A DNA stretch of 64,000 nucleotides from Arthrobacter sp. AL12 (GTDB taxonomy: Bacteria > Actinomycetota > Actinomycetes > Actinomycetales > Micrococcaceae), in contig NZ_JASBQY010000019.1 of assembly GCF_029960645.1 (NCBI RefSeq), positions 1 through 64,000 of the forward strand, read 5' to 3'. Under the pieces are notes generated by a model. That model saw only the letters and a list, made by a program, of their open reading frames with translations. It was not told where the DNA came from and did no database searches. Numbering within the stretch: position 1 is the first letter of the stretch; each line of letters begins with the position of its first letter. Of the stretch, positions 25,383 to 34,071 are shown in pieces. The position numbers and the translations under genes were made by a program.

Positions 25383-26417
25383 ATGAGGATCAATCCTCGT
25401 CGCAAGGACGCTTCTCCGCCCGCACCTGCTGCCGCCGCGGATGCCGATTCCATTCCCGGCCGCCGCCGGACGAGGCGCCGGAAACGGCTGCGCATCCTCG
25501 CGATGGCCGCCTTGATCGCCGTCGGGCTGGGCCTGGTTTCGACAGGCGCCAACCTGCTGCTTGAGCGGCAGGAACGGGCCAGCATCACCCCCTATGGCGT
25601 ACGGATTGAGATCGCCGGCGGAGCCGTCAACGTGTACAGGAATGGCCGGCCCGGGCTGCCGATCGTGCTCCTCAGCGGTCTGGGGACGGCCGCGCCCGCG
25701 CTCGACTTCGCGCCGCTGATCCGGGAGCTGGGTGACTACAACGTCACCGTCGTGGAGGGATTCGGCTACGGCTACAGCGACATGAACGCCAGCGAGCGGA
25801 GCAACAAGAACATCAACACCGAACTCCACGAAGTGCTGGGCAAGCTCAACATCACTCAGCCCTATACCCTGGCCGGGCACTCGATCGCCGGCTTCTACAT
25901 GCTGGACTACGCCAACCGCTACCCTGCGGAGGTGGCCGCCGTGATCGGGATCGACCCTACGGTCCCGAAAGCCACCAGCGGGCCGGTGGAGGTGCAGACA
26001 GGCGCCCTCGGTGTGGCGCGGTTGTTCTCCGTCGCCGGCCTGGTCCGCGCCGCCCTTGTGGTGGCCCCCGGGCTCGGGGAACCCGACGGTGACGCCTACA
26101 CGCCGGAGGAGCGTGAACGCATGCGCCTGATGACGAGCTGGAATTTTGGCAACCAGGCTGTCGCCGATGAGACGGCGCGGATCGGGAACAATGCCTCGGA
26201 CCTGCGCGGAATCAGCTATCCCGATGGGCTTCCCGTGCTCGTCTTCGTCGCTGCCGACGGCTCCCCGGAGGCCGCCGACAAGGCTGCGGCGCTGGAGAAT
26301 CTCCTGAAAAACGTCAAACGCCACGAAATCGTCCCGCTGGCCGGCGGCCACTACCTGCATTGGACCCAGTCCAAGACCATGGCCGAGGAGATCAGGAACT
26401 TCCTGGCAAGCCGGTAG
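25383..26417 (+). CDS. membrane-anchored alpha/beta hydrolase
   Basis: A 344-residue protein. A very basic cytoplasmic stretch (GRRRTRRRKRLR) precedes one membrane helix (about residues 40-60), so the hydrolase domain lies outside the membrane. Catalytic elements: VLLSGLGTAAPALDF, nucleophile elbow LAGHSIAGFYM (Ser), LVFVAADGSPEAADK and His in GGHYLHW. Substrate unknown. GAAAGG precedes ATG 25383. It converges with the ABC-exporter remnant. Confidence 0.85.
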   Translation: MRINPRRKDASPPAPAAAADADSIPGRRRTRRRKRLRILAMAALIAVGLGLVSTGANLLLERQERASITPYGVRIEIAGGAVNVYRNGRPGLPIVLLSGLGTAAPALDFAPLIRELGDYNVTVVEGFGYGYSDMNASERSNKNINTELHEVLGKLNITQPYTLAGHSIAGFYMLDYANRYPAEVAAVIGIDPTVPKATSGPVEVQTGALGVARLFSVAGLVRAALVVAPGLGEPDGDAYTPEERERMRLMTSWNFGNQAVADETARIGNNASDLRGISYPDGLPVLVFVAADGSPEAADKAAALENLLKNVKRHEIVPLAGGHYLHWTQSKTMAEEIRNFLASR

Positions 26418-26428
26418 CCCGGCCGCCC

Positions 26429-27371
26429 TCAGCCGCCAGCCGCCGTCGTCGGGGGCCCGTCAGCGGCAGGGTGCCGCGATCCGGCACGCAGCGCGGTCCG
26501 GACGTTGACCTTCGAGGTGTACGAAATCGAGCCGTACTGGAAGAGCCGCACGGCGAGGCGGAGCATCACGGCCGCGCCGACGAACAGGATCACGATCTCA
26601 ATGCCGGCCTCGAGCAGGCCCAACGAACCGAAGGCGTTGCGCAGCAGGGCGGTCACCGGCGCGGAGAACGGGAAGTAGGTGAAGATCTGCACGATCACCG
26701 ACTGCGGATCGGAGACCACCAGAGTCACGGCGTAGAACGGGACGAAGATCAGTGCCATCATTACGCCCATGAAGTTGCCTGCTTCCTTGGCCGTAGGCAT
26801 CACGGCGCCGATGGCCACGAGGGTGGTGGTGAACAGGGCGAAGCCGCCGACGAGGATCAGCAGGCCAATGGTCATCCGGACCGGGTCCAGGATCAGCGGG
26901 GGCAGGTCCAGGGCCGTGAGGCTGAGCTCCTCGGGGAAGAACAGCCGGCCGATCAGGACGGGGGAGAGGAATACGGTCATCTGCGCCAGGCCGATCCCGA
27001 ACAGCGCGATGACCTTGCCCGCGATAAGCCCGGTCCGCCAGCGCCACCCGGGCCAGGTAGTCGAGCGACCATTGCCTGGCAGTGCGCCGGCCCATCCCCT
27101 TGAGCCGGCCGAAATAGGTCATGATGTCGATGACCTTTTCCTTCTTGTAGAGCCCGCGCTCTTCGGGAAGGTAGCCCAGCCGGTCGCCGTGCTCGGGTTT
27201 GAAGTCCCGGCCGTTGATGTGGAGGGTCCCGGCGGTGGGCTCGTAGATGCCGAGCAGGGCCCGGATGGTGGTCGTCTTGCCCGAGCCGTTACTGCCGAGG
27301 AAACCGAAGGTCTCGCCGGCGTGCACGTCCAATGAGAGGTCGCGGACCACGGTGGTGTCGCCGAAGTCCAT
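26429..27371 (-). pseudogene. ABC exporter remnant: ATPase N-terminus joined out of frame to ABC-2 permease C-terminus
   Basis: The rightmost part (27371 down to about 27045) encodes an ABC ATPase N-terminus with Walker A GFLGSNGSGKTTTIRALLG and the Q-loop region, but it breaks off after VALADRA, before the signature and Walker B. In another frame the sequence from about 27045 to 26429 encodes the last helices of an ABC-2 permease (GLIAGKVIALFGIG, MTIGLLILVGGFALFTTTLV, YFPFSAPVTALLRNAF). A deletion of roughly 1 kb or more has fused two adjacent genes out of frame. Upstream of 27371 the normal ATPase start is also missing: the frame continues homologously (ARVHISGFR) to a stop near 27450 without a start codon. 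Confidence 0.85.
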
Positions 27372-27460
27372 TCGGAAGCCGCTGATGTGGACCCGTGCTT
27401 CGTCCTTTGCGGCTCCTGATGCTGCCGGGCTGCCAGCCCGGGGGGTTGCCTATTCGCCGC

Positions 27461-27724
27461 CTAGACGGCGGGGACATGCCGGTGCCGGCGGTGGGCCGGC
27501 GTCGGCAGGCCCGCCCTGGTGTTGCCGGTGCCGCCCCAAGCGTTGGTGCGGGCTTCCTTGATCAGTCCCGTGCCGGCGCATTCGCGGACCGCCATGATGC
27601 CGTCCGCGGCGGACTTTTTGTCCTCAAACGCTTTGGAAATCGCCAGGACCGTGCCGTCGGCCCCGAGGAGCCGGAACCGGACGTTGGCCTCAGCGTCCGT
27701 GAAGATCTCGAATTGTCCTGCCAT
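27461..27724 (-). CDS. YegP-type DUF1508 protein
   Basis: An 87-residue protein. MAGQFEIFTDAEANVRFRLL, then GTVLAISKAFEDKKSAADGI and VRECAGTGLIKE form one DUF1508 (YegP) beta-alpha unit. The family is small, cytoplasmic and of unknown function; many members have two units. The last about 25 residues (after KEARTNAWGG) are atypical and may be read-through into the disturbed region next to the ABC remnant. GGAAGGA precedes ATG 27724. A DosR-like site lies 130 bases upstream. Confidence 0.85.
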   Translation of the reverse strand: MAGQFEIFTDAEANVRFRLLGADGTVLAISKAFEDKKSAADGIMAVRECAGTGLIKEARTNAWGGTGNTRAGLPTPAHRRHRHVPAV

Positions 27725-27853
27725 GTTTTTTGTCCTTCCGGGCAATGCAGCACCGCGGGATGGTTAAGGCACTTCCCTGCGCCAATGCCGTTTTCTCGAC
27801 ACGTCCCCGCAGCGCGTCTGACCATCTTTCCGGCTCGGGGCTGCGGAAGGTAA

Positions 27854-27867
27854 GGGGCAAAGGTCCC
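27854..27867. promoter_or_regulatory. DosR/DevR-like palindrome, site B
   Basis: GGGGCAAAGGTCCC between the divergent DUF1508 and acylphosphatase genes, 62 bases from the latter's start. Confidence 0.4.
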
Positions 27868-27928
27868 TATGTGGAAAGTGCACGGTTCCTCTGGCGGCGG
27901 CCGACGGGTGGGGCGCTAGATTGGGTGC

Positions 27929-28234
27929 ATGGCTGAGTTTCCGAGGGGCGATTCCGGCGAGTGGGTCCGGCTGACGGCGCGGGTGGACGGCGTGGTGCAG
28001 GCCGTCGGTTTCCGCTATTGGACCGTGCGCCGTGCCGATCAGCTGGGGCTGACCGGCACGGTCCAGAACAACACCGACGGTTCGGTGGGTATCGTCGCGG
28101 AGGGGCCGCAGTCGGTGGTGCTGGAGTTCCGGCGCTGGCTGCGCTCACCGGAAGCGCCCGGCAGGGTGGAGAACGTGGAGGAATCGATCTCCCGGGCCAC
28201 GGGGGCGTTCAGCAATTTCCGGGTGGTGTACTGA
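27929..28234 (+). CDS. acyP: acylphosphatase
   Basis: A 101-residue enzyme of the acylphosphatase fold that hydrolyses acyl phosphates such as acetyl phosphate or 1,3-bisphosphoglycerate. The phosphate loop VDGVVQAVGFRYW carries the catalytic Arg, and LTGTVQNNTDGSVGIVAEG carries the catalytic Asn. Ala replaces the usual Gly in VQGVGFR, a mild change. The N-terminus is about ten residues longer than typical. It is a cytoplasmic single gene. Confidence 0.92.
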   Translation: MAEFPRGDSGEWVRLTARVDGVVQAVGFRYWTVRRADQLGLTGTVQNNTDGSVGIVAEGPQSVVLEFRRWLRSPEAPGRVENVEESISRATGAFSNFRVVY

Positions 28235-28336
28235 GCGTGAGCAGACCGTTGCCGGCCGTTGGTTTCAGGGTAGGACTTCCTGGAAAAGTTATGAAACGTT
28301 CTTAGTGCCGCCGGAAAGGCCGGTCCAGGCGCGACC

Positions 28337-28350
28337 GGGGCTAAGGTCCC
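28337..28350. promoter_or_regulatory. DosR/DevR-like palindrome, site C
   Basis: GGGGCTAAGGTCCC, 36 bases before the cupin gene. It matches the mycobacterial DosR core (GGGACTWWAGTCCC) at 12 of 14 positions by eye, the best of the three sites. Confidence 0.4.
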
Positions 28351-28385
28351 TCGGCAGCCAGCCCGTTTCTGAGTAGGGTGGCCCC

Positions 28386-28721
28386 ATGCAGAAGATATCG
28401 CTCGATGCCCTTGCTCGTCAGCAGCTGGCGGCTGCGGTGGCGGCACCCAGCGGACGTGCTGCGGATACGGCGTTTGGCGGCCATGAGAAGACGCTCCGCC
28501 AGACGGTGATGGCGTTTCGGGCGGGGACGCAGTTGAGCGAGCACCAGAACCCCGGCGAGGCGACGGTGTTTGTGCTCCGCGGCTGTGTGCGGCTGCGCGC
28601 TGGCAATGAATCCTGGCAGGGCAAGACCGGGGACCTGCTGATCGTGCCGGACGGGCTGCACAGCCTGGAAGCGGAAGAGGACTCGGCGATCCTGATGACC
28701 GTCGCGAAAATCAAAACCTGA
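28386..28721 (+). CDS. cupin-domain protein
   Basis: A 111-residue single-domain cupin. The first cupin motif is SEHQNPGEATVFVLRG (metal His and Glu, but the usual second His is replaced), the second GKTGDLLIVPDGLHSLEAEED with His. Such proteins are small metal-binding beta barrels with sensor or isomerase roles; nothing here gives a substrate. The start has a weak ribosome site, and a DosR-like palindrome lies just upstream. Confidence 0.85.
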   Translation: MQKISLDALARQQLAAAVAAPSGRAADTAFGGHEKTLRQTVMAFRAGTQLSEHQNPGEATVFVLRGCVRLRAGNESWQGKTGDLLIVPDGLHSLEAEEDSAILMTVAKIKT

Positions 28722-28788
28722 CGGCCGGGAGCAGGCCGGGAGACCCGTAGAGGCGATCGGCGGGCCGGATTACCGCAAGGAGCTGGAC

Positions 28789-30129
28789 ATGACTGTCGTT
28801 CCGTTCGAAGAGGTTCCACAGACCCGGCGGTGGTGGGCGCGGGGCGCCTACGCCGCCGTCGTCTGCGCGGCGCTGGTCCCGATCGTGGCCGCGGGGGTGG
28901 CAGGCGCCGTGGCCCTGCTCCTGACCGCTGCCGGCGGACTGGTGGTGACCGTCGCGGGGATCTACTGGTTTCTCATCAGCCGCGGCTTCCTGCGCTGGGG
29001 TGCGCTTGCGCTGGCGGTCCTGGCCCCGCTCGTGGTTCTCTTCCTCTTCATTCAAGCGGGCCTGCTGCTGGAGGTCATGATCACCGTGGGGCTGGTGTTT
29101 GTGGCGCTGGTCTGTGCCCGTGCAGCCCTCCGTGAGCCCCGGGCCGGGTCGAAGATGACGGAGTACCCGGCCCCCAAGCCGAAGCACCCCTTCGTGGTGA
29201 TGAATCCGCGCTCCGGCGGGGGCAAAGTGGTGAAGTTCGAGCTGCAGCGCAAAGCTGAGGAACTCGGGGCCGAGGTGGCGCTGCTGGAGGGTCCGGGCAA
29301 GGTGGATGTCGCGGCCCTCGCCCGGGATGCCGTGGCACGGGGAGCCGACCTGCTCGGCGTCGCCGGCGGCGACGGAACCCAGGCGCTGGTGGCCGGCATT
29401 GCGGCCGAGCACAACCTCCCGTTCCTGGTGATCAGCGCCGGCACCCGCAACCATTTCGCCCTGGATCTCGGCCTGGACCGGGAGGACCCCACAGCCTGCC
29501 TGGACGCCCTCCGCGACGGGGTGGAACTGCACGTTGACCTGGGCAGGATCAACGGCCGCACCTTCGTCAACAATTCCTCCTTCGGGGTCTACGCCGAGGT
29601 GGTGCAAAGCCCGGAGTACCGCGATGACAAGGCCGGCACCGTGCTGCAGATGCTGCCGGACCTGATCAAGGGCGCTAAGGGCGCCCGGCTGCACGCCCAG
29701 ATTGACGGCAGCACTGTGGACGGGCCGCAGGCGGTACTGGTGAGCAACGGCCCGTACGGCAGCCACGACCTCGCCGGCCTGGGCCGCCGCACCCGGCTCG
29801 ACCGGGGCATGCTGGGGGCAGTGGCGCTCTCGGCCTCAACCACCCGTGAGGCTGTCGGGCTGCTGCGGCGGGCGACGAAGCGCGGCCTGATCCAGCGCAC
29901 CTCGGTGGAGGTAGTGGTCGACGCCGATGTGCCCGAGATCCCGGTCGGTGTGGACGGCGAGGCGCTGCTGCTTCCCACTCCGGTTCGGTGCACCATCGAA
30001 CCTGCCGCCCTGCGCGTCGTGGTCCCACGGAACCGTCCTGGTGTCCCGCCCGCCCAGCCGGCGCTGGATCTGATCCGGCTCCGTGAGGTGGCGTGGGGGC
30101 ACCGGACTGCCGTGCACGCAGCGGCGTAA
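28789..30129 (+). CDS. diacylglycerol-kinase-family protein with N-terminal membrane domain
   Basis: A 446-residue protein. Residues 20-110 hold three or four membrane helices. Residues 130-430 are a lipid-kinase catalytic domain: VVMNPRSGGGK, AGGDGTQALVAG (GGDGT nucleotide motif), SAGTRNHFALDLGL and IPVGVDGEALLLPTPV. The fused membrane anchor is unusual compared with soluble DgkB/YegS. Likely substrate is diacylglycerol or another lipid alcohol. A soluble relative is encoded at 63024-63980. AAGGAG precedes the ATG. Confidence 0.9.
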   Translation: MTVVPFEEVPQTRRWWARGAYAAVVCAALVPIVAAGVAGAVALLLTAAGGLVVTVAGIYWFLISRGFLRWGALALAVLAPLVVLFLFIQAGLLLEVMITVGLVFVALVCARAALREPRAGSKMTEYPAPKPKHPFVVMNPRSGGGKVVKFELQRKAEELGAEVALLEGPGKVDVAALARDAVARGADLLGVAGGDGTQALVAGIAAEHNLPFLVISAGTRNHFALDLGLDREDPTACLDALRDGVELHVDLGRINGRTFVNNSSFGVYAEVVQSPEYRDDKAGTVLQMLPDLIKGAKGARLHAQIDGSTVDGPQAVLVSNGPYGSHDLAGLGRRTRLDRGMLGAVALSASTTREAVGLLRRATKRGLIQRTSVEVVVDADVPEIPVGVDGEALLLPTPVRCTIEPAALRVVVPRNRPGVPPAQPALDLIRLREVAWGHRTAVHAAA

Positions 30130-30443
30130 TCCCGACCCTGGATCCGCGCAGTGCGGCCACCTCCGTGGCCACCCCGTCCAGGTGGCAGCGCGCTGGCACG
30201 GGGCGCATCCTTGAGATCTTCGCGGACGAGCCGCGGCGTACGATGACGTCAGTGGGCGTTTCCAGCATGCCGGAGGTGAAGGCTCGAGGCGGGGAAATTC
30301 TGCCGGACATCCGTCATTCCGGAGAAATCCTCGAAACAGCGTCAGGCAACACGCACTAACGAGTTCCGAACTTGCAGGCACACAGCGCACTCCTCCCGCA
30401 GACTTGCGGGAACCAAGGGCCACTCTGAACAGCTAAGGAAACC
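30130..30443. other. intergenic region before the amino acid ABC operon
   Basis: A 314-base gap with no credible gene. It contains a hairpin GGCCAC-CTCC-GTGGCC at 30155-30170 that could end the lipid-kinase transcript, and a second, CCCGCA-GACT-TGCGGG at 30395-30410, close to the ABC operon start. I see no strong promoter match. Confidence 0.6.
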
Positions 30444-31346
30444 ATGCGCACCCGATACGTACTTCCGATTCTCACCATTGCCACAGCGCTCGCGCTCTCC
30501 GGCTGCGTCGACAACAGCCAGCCGGCCGCCACCGGCACGGCATCCGGAAGCTCCGATGCCATCGCGGTGAAGAAGAATGACTCCATCGCCGCGATGCTCC
30601 CGGAGAAGATGAAAACCGCGGGCGTGCTCAACGTCGGCATGGCCAACAACTACCCGCCCAACGAATTCAAGGATGACAACGGTGCGCCGGCAGGCTGGGC
30701 TGTGGACCTCACGAACGCCCTGGGCCAGGTCATGGGCCTGAAGGTCAACTTCGACATCGGCACCTTCGACAACATCCTTCCGGCAGTGAAGGCAGGAAAG
30801 GACGACATCGGCGTCTCCTCCTTCACCGACACCCTGGAACGCGAACAGCAGGTCGATTTCGTCAACTACTACTCCGCTGGAATCCAGTGGGCGGCCCCGA
30901 AGGGCAAGACCGTGGACCCCGACAACGCCTGCGGGCTCAAGGTCGCCGTCCAGGCCACCACCTACCAGGACACGCACGAGGTGCCGGCGAAGTCGAAGGC
31001 CTGCACCGACGCAGGCAAGCCCGCCATCACCATCTTCAAGTACGACGCCCAGGACCAGGCCACCAATGCCCTGGTGGTGGGACAGGTGGACGCGATGAGC
31101 GCCGATTCCCCGGTGACCCTTTACGCGATCTCCAAGACCAAGGACAAGCTGCAGACCGCCGGCACCGCCTTTGAAGTGGCACCCTACGGGATGCCGGTGG
31201 CCAAGGGCAGCGAATTCACGCCCGTCCTGCAGAAGGCCCTCCAGACGCTGATCGACGACGGCACGTACACCAAGATCCTCTCCAAGTGGGGCGTGGAAGC
31301 CGGCGGCGTCAAGACGGCGGACCTCAACGTCGCAGCCAAAGGGTGA
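30444..31346 (+). CDS. amino acid ABC transporter substrate-binding lipoprotein
   Basis: A 300-residue extracytoplasmic solute-binding lipoprotein: signal peptide with lipobox ALSGC (Cys20), then the family 3 binding fold (GVLNVGMANNYPPNEF, GWAVDLTNALGQVMGLKV, DIGVSSFTDTLEREQQVDFV, YGMPVAKGSEFTPVLQKAL). Family 3 binders take polar amino acids or opines. It is first in an operon with a permease (31353) and ATPase (32387), a complete importer. AAGGAAACC precedes the ATG. Confidence 0.93.
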   Translation: MRTRYVLPILTIATALALSGCVDNSQPAATGTASGSSDAIAVKKNDSIAAMLPEKMKTAGVLNVGMANNYPPNEFKDDNGAPAGWAVDLTNALGQVMGLKVNFDIGTFDNILPAVKAGKDDIGVSSFTDTLEREQQVDFVNYYSAGIQWAAPKGKTVDPDNACGLKVAVQATTYQDTHEVPAKSKACTDAGKPAITIFKYDAQDQATNALVVGQVDAMSADSPVTLYAISKTKDKLQTAGTAFEVAPYGMPVAKGSEFTPVLQKALQTLIDDGTYTKILSKWGVEAGGVKTADLNVAAKG

Positions 31347-31352
31347 TAGCCG

Positions 31353-32390
31353 ATGAGCGAGCCGGAACCCGACCGGATGATTGAGTCGGAACCCGGCAGG
31401 AGCGGGCCGTCCGGCAGGACGCCGCGGGCCGGCCGGGGACGGCACGACGACGACACGCCGCCGGAAGCGATCGTCGCCATCCCGCTGCGCCACCCCTGGC
31501 GGAACGTGGTGGCGGTCCTCCTCATCCTGGGGCTTGCGGTCTTTGTGCTCGACGCCGCCCAGCGCGCGGACTATGGCTGGCCGGACGTGGGCAAGTACAT
31601 CTTCGACCGGCGGATCAGCCAGGCCGCCTGGGTGACGTTGTGGCTGACCGTCTACGCGATGATCGGCGCGATCGTCATCGGCCTGCTGCTGGCCATCATG
31701 CGCCTTTCGCCGAACCCGGTGCTAAAGAGCATTGCCTGGCTGTACATCTGGATCTTCCGGGGAACCCCGGTCTACGTGCAGCTGGTCTTCTGGGGCATCG
31801 TGTCCTTGATCTACCCCGTGTTCACGCTGGGCATTCCGTTTGTGGAGCCGTGGGTCACCATCCCGAATGAGGTCTTTACCAACCTCTTCATCACCGCCGT
31901 GATCGGGCTGGCCCTGAACGAGGCCGCGTACATGTCCGAAATCGTGCGCGCCGGTCTGCTGTCCGTGGACCAGGGCCAGGAGGAAGCATCGACGGCGCTG
32001 GCCATGTCCTGGGGCCAGACGATGCGGTACGTCGTGGTTCCGCAGGCGATGAAGATCATCATTCCGCCCACCGGCAACGAGGTGATTTCGATGCTCAAGA
32101 CCACCTCCCTGGTGGCCGCGATTCCGCTGAGCATTGACCTCTACGGCGTGTCCCGCGGTATTTCCGCGGTGACGTTCACCCCGGTGCCGCTGCTGATTGT
32201 GGCTTCCCTCTGGTACCTGCTGTTCACCTCCATCCTGATGGTGGGCCAGCACTTCATTGAGAAACGGTTTTCCCGCGGAACCGGGCGCGTCAAGACAGGC
32301 AAGGAACCGGCGACGTCGGGACCGGCACCGACGGCGGTTCCCGGCGGGCCCACCCCGCCGGTCAGCACAGACTTTGGAGGAAAAGGATGA
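31353..32390 (+). CDS. amino acid ABC transporter permease
   Basis: A 345-residue polytopic permease of the His/Glu/Gln type. It has a charged disordered N-terminus of about 45 residues, then helices with [21 protein letters not shown], the HisM/GlnP motif [15 protein letters not shown], and the EAA loop [20 protein letters not shown] that docks the ATPase. Being the only permease, it probably forms a homodimer. It starts 6 bases after the binding-protein stop and its end overlaps the ATPase start (ATGA). Confidence 0.93.
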   Translation: MSEPEPDRMIESEPGRSGPSGRTPRAGRGRHDDDTPPEAIVAIPLRHPWRNVVAVLLILGLAVFVLDAAQRADYGWPDVGKYIFDRRISQAAWVTLWLTVYAMIGAIVIGLLLAIMRLSPNPVLKSIAWLYIWIFRGTPVYVQLVFWGIVSLIYPVFTLGIPFVEPWVTIPNEVFTNLFITAVIGLALNEAAYMSEIVRAGLLSVDQGQEEASTALAMSWGQTMRYVVVPQAMKIIIPPTGNEVISMLKTTSLVAAIPLSIDLYGVSRGISAVTFTPVPLLIVASLWYLLFTSILMVGQHFIEKRFSRGTGRVKTGKEPATSGPAPTAVPGGPTPPVSTDFGGKG

Positions 32391-33154
32391 CGGACGCGCC
32401 GATGGTGCTTGCGGAGCGGGTCTCCAAGAATTTCGGCACCAACAAGGTGCTGCGGGGGATCAGCCTCGAGGTCGACCCCGGCGAGGTGCTCTGCATTGTG
32501 GGCCCCAGCGGTTCGGGCAAATCGACGTTCCTGCGGTGCATCAACCACCTGGAACGGGTTGACGGCGGCCGCCTTTCGGTCGACGGACAGCTGGTTGGCT
32601 ACCGCCAAAAGGGAGACAAGCTCTACGAACTGAAGCTCAAGGAAGCTGCCTTCCAGCGCCAGGAAATCGGGATGGTGTTCCAGCGGTTCAACCTGTTCCC
32701 GCACCTGACCGCGGTGGAGAACATCATCCTGGCACCCATGCGGGTGAAGGGTCTGTCCAAGGCCAATGCCACCGCCCGGGCCATGGAACTGCTGGATCGT
32801 GTGGGGCTGGGCGACAAGGGGGAGGCCTATCCGGCGCACCTGTCCGGCGGCCAGCAGCAGCGGGTGGCGATCGCCCGTGCGCTGGCCATGGACCCGAAGC
32901 TGATGCTCTTCGACGAGCCGACCAGCGCCCTGGACCCCGAACTCGTGGGCGAGGTGCTCGATGTCATGAAGGAACTGGCCAAGAGCGGCATGACCATGAT
33001 CGTGGTGACCCATGAGATGGGGTTCGCCCGCGAGGTGGCGGACACGCTGGTCTTCATGGACGAAGGCGTGGTGGTGGAGGCCGGACCGCCGCGGGAGATC
33101 CTGAGCAATCCGCAGCACGACCGGACCAAGGCGTTCCTCTCCAAGGTTCTCTGA
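32387..33154 (+). CDS. amino acid ABC transporter ATP-binding protein
   Basis: A 255-residue ATPase of the GlnQ/HisP class: Walker [13 protein letters not shown]-loop [17 protein letters not shown], signature [15 protein letters not shown], Walker [16 protein letters not shown], switch His in [15 protein letters not shown] short insertion ([15 protein letters not shown], about residues 66-80) is typical of this subfamily. Overlap with the permease implies translational coupling. Confidence 0.95.
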   Translation: MTDAPMVLAERVSKNFGTNKVLRGISLEVDPGEVLCIVGPSGSGKSTFLRCINHLERVDGGRLSVDGQLVGYRQKGDKLYELKLKEAAFQRQEIGMVFQRFNLFPHLTAVENIILAPMRVKGLSKANATARAMELLDRVGLGDKGEAYPAHLSGGQQQRVAIARALAMDPKLMLFDEPTSALDPELVGEVLDVMKELAKSGMTMIVVTHEMGFAREVADTLVFMDEGVVVEAGPPREILSNPQHDRTKAFLSKVL

Positions 33155-33289
33155 CGCTGGGAGTCCACCGTGCGGCGGGCCTGGGCGTGGGCCGGGACGG
33201 GCCGGGACGGGCCGGGCCTCGGCTTGGACCGGACCGGCCTGGCGCCGGGAGCGGTGGCTTCGCCGCCGCGCGGGTGGAAAAATGAAGTC

Positions 33290-33892
33290 GTGGAAAGCCT
33301 CGCGGACAGCAAGGTCTGGGCTGACTACAACGCCGCCCAGGCGGACCGACCCGTGCGCTCCCTCTGCCTCGACGCCATGGCCTTCGCCGGTCCGGGGGAC
33401 GGCCGCCGTGCCATCGACCTGGGCTGCGGTGCCGGGAAGGAAACGCTGGCGATGTTGCGCGCCGGCTGGTCCGTGCACGCCGTGGACTCGCTGCCGGACA
33501 CCCGGGAACGGCTGCTGGTTATGGCCCCCGAGGACGCGGCCGGCCGGCTCAGCATCGAGGTGCGTGCCTTCCAGGACCTCCGGGACCTCCCGCCGGCGGA
33601 GCTTATCTTCGCCGGCTATTCGCTGCCCTTCATCCACCCGGACAGGTTCGCCGGGTTCTGGGCCGTGATGCTCAGTGCCCTCCGGCCCCCGGGCGTTTTG
33701 GCGGTGAACCTCTTCGGGGACCGGGATTCCTGGGCGGACATCCCGGACTGGAACTTCCACACCGAAGCCGGGGCGCGGCAGCTCTTCGCCGGGCTGGAGA
33801 TCCTGAAGTTCGAGGTGTACGACGCCGACGGGCAGTCGTTCCGCGGTCCCAAGCACTGGCACATCTACGACGTGGTCGCCCGCAAGCCGTGA
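33290..33892 (+). CDS. class I SAM-dependent methyltransferase
   Basis: A 200-residue protein. SAM-binding motif I is RRAIDLGCGAGKETLAML, motif II-like VHAVDSLPDTRERL, then ELIFAGYSLPFIHPD. Overall it resembles TehB-like small methyltransferases, whose natural substrates are mostly unknown. GTG 33290 is chosen because residues upstream are encoded by a GC-rich repeat (33178-33240) with no family similarity. It follows the ABC operon after 135 bases. Confidence 0.82.
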   Translation: MESLADSKVWADYNAAQADRPVRSLCLDAMAFAGPGDGRRAIDLGCGAGKETLAMLRAGWSVHAVDSLPDTRERLLVMAPEDAAGRLSIEVRAFQDLRDLPPAELIFAGYSLPFIHPDRFAGFWAVMLSALRPPGVLAVNLFGDRDSWADIPDWNFHTEAGARQLFAGLEILKFEVYDADGQSFRGPKHWHIYDVVARKP

Positions 33893-34071
33893 CGCCAGCC
33901 GTCACGGACAGCAGTCTTTTCCCTCCCGGTTCGAGGACTTCCGCACCATTCCGCGGTTCCCGCGCAGAGACAGGGCCAGAAGCCCGCCCTGCGTGACCCG
34001 GAACCCTGTCCGTCGCCGCGATTTTGGCGTCCGGTTCGATTTTGGCCGGCACCGTGGGACAGACTGTTGCC

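Noticed and set aside
27421-27445. GC-rich hairpin between DUF1508 and the ABC remnant as a terminator
   Set aside because: The stem is short, no T-run follows, and the area is a damaged junction, so function cannot be claimed.
33178-33240. Repetitive GGGCCGGGAC tract as part of the methyltransferase gene
   Set aside because: The encoded residues have no family similarity; the protein domain begins at the GTG at 33290.
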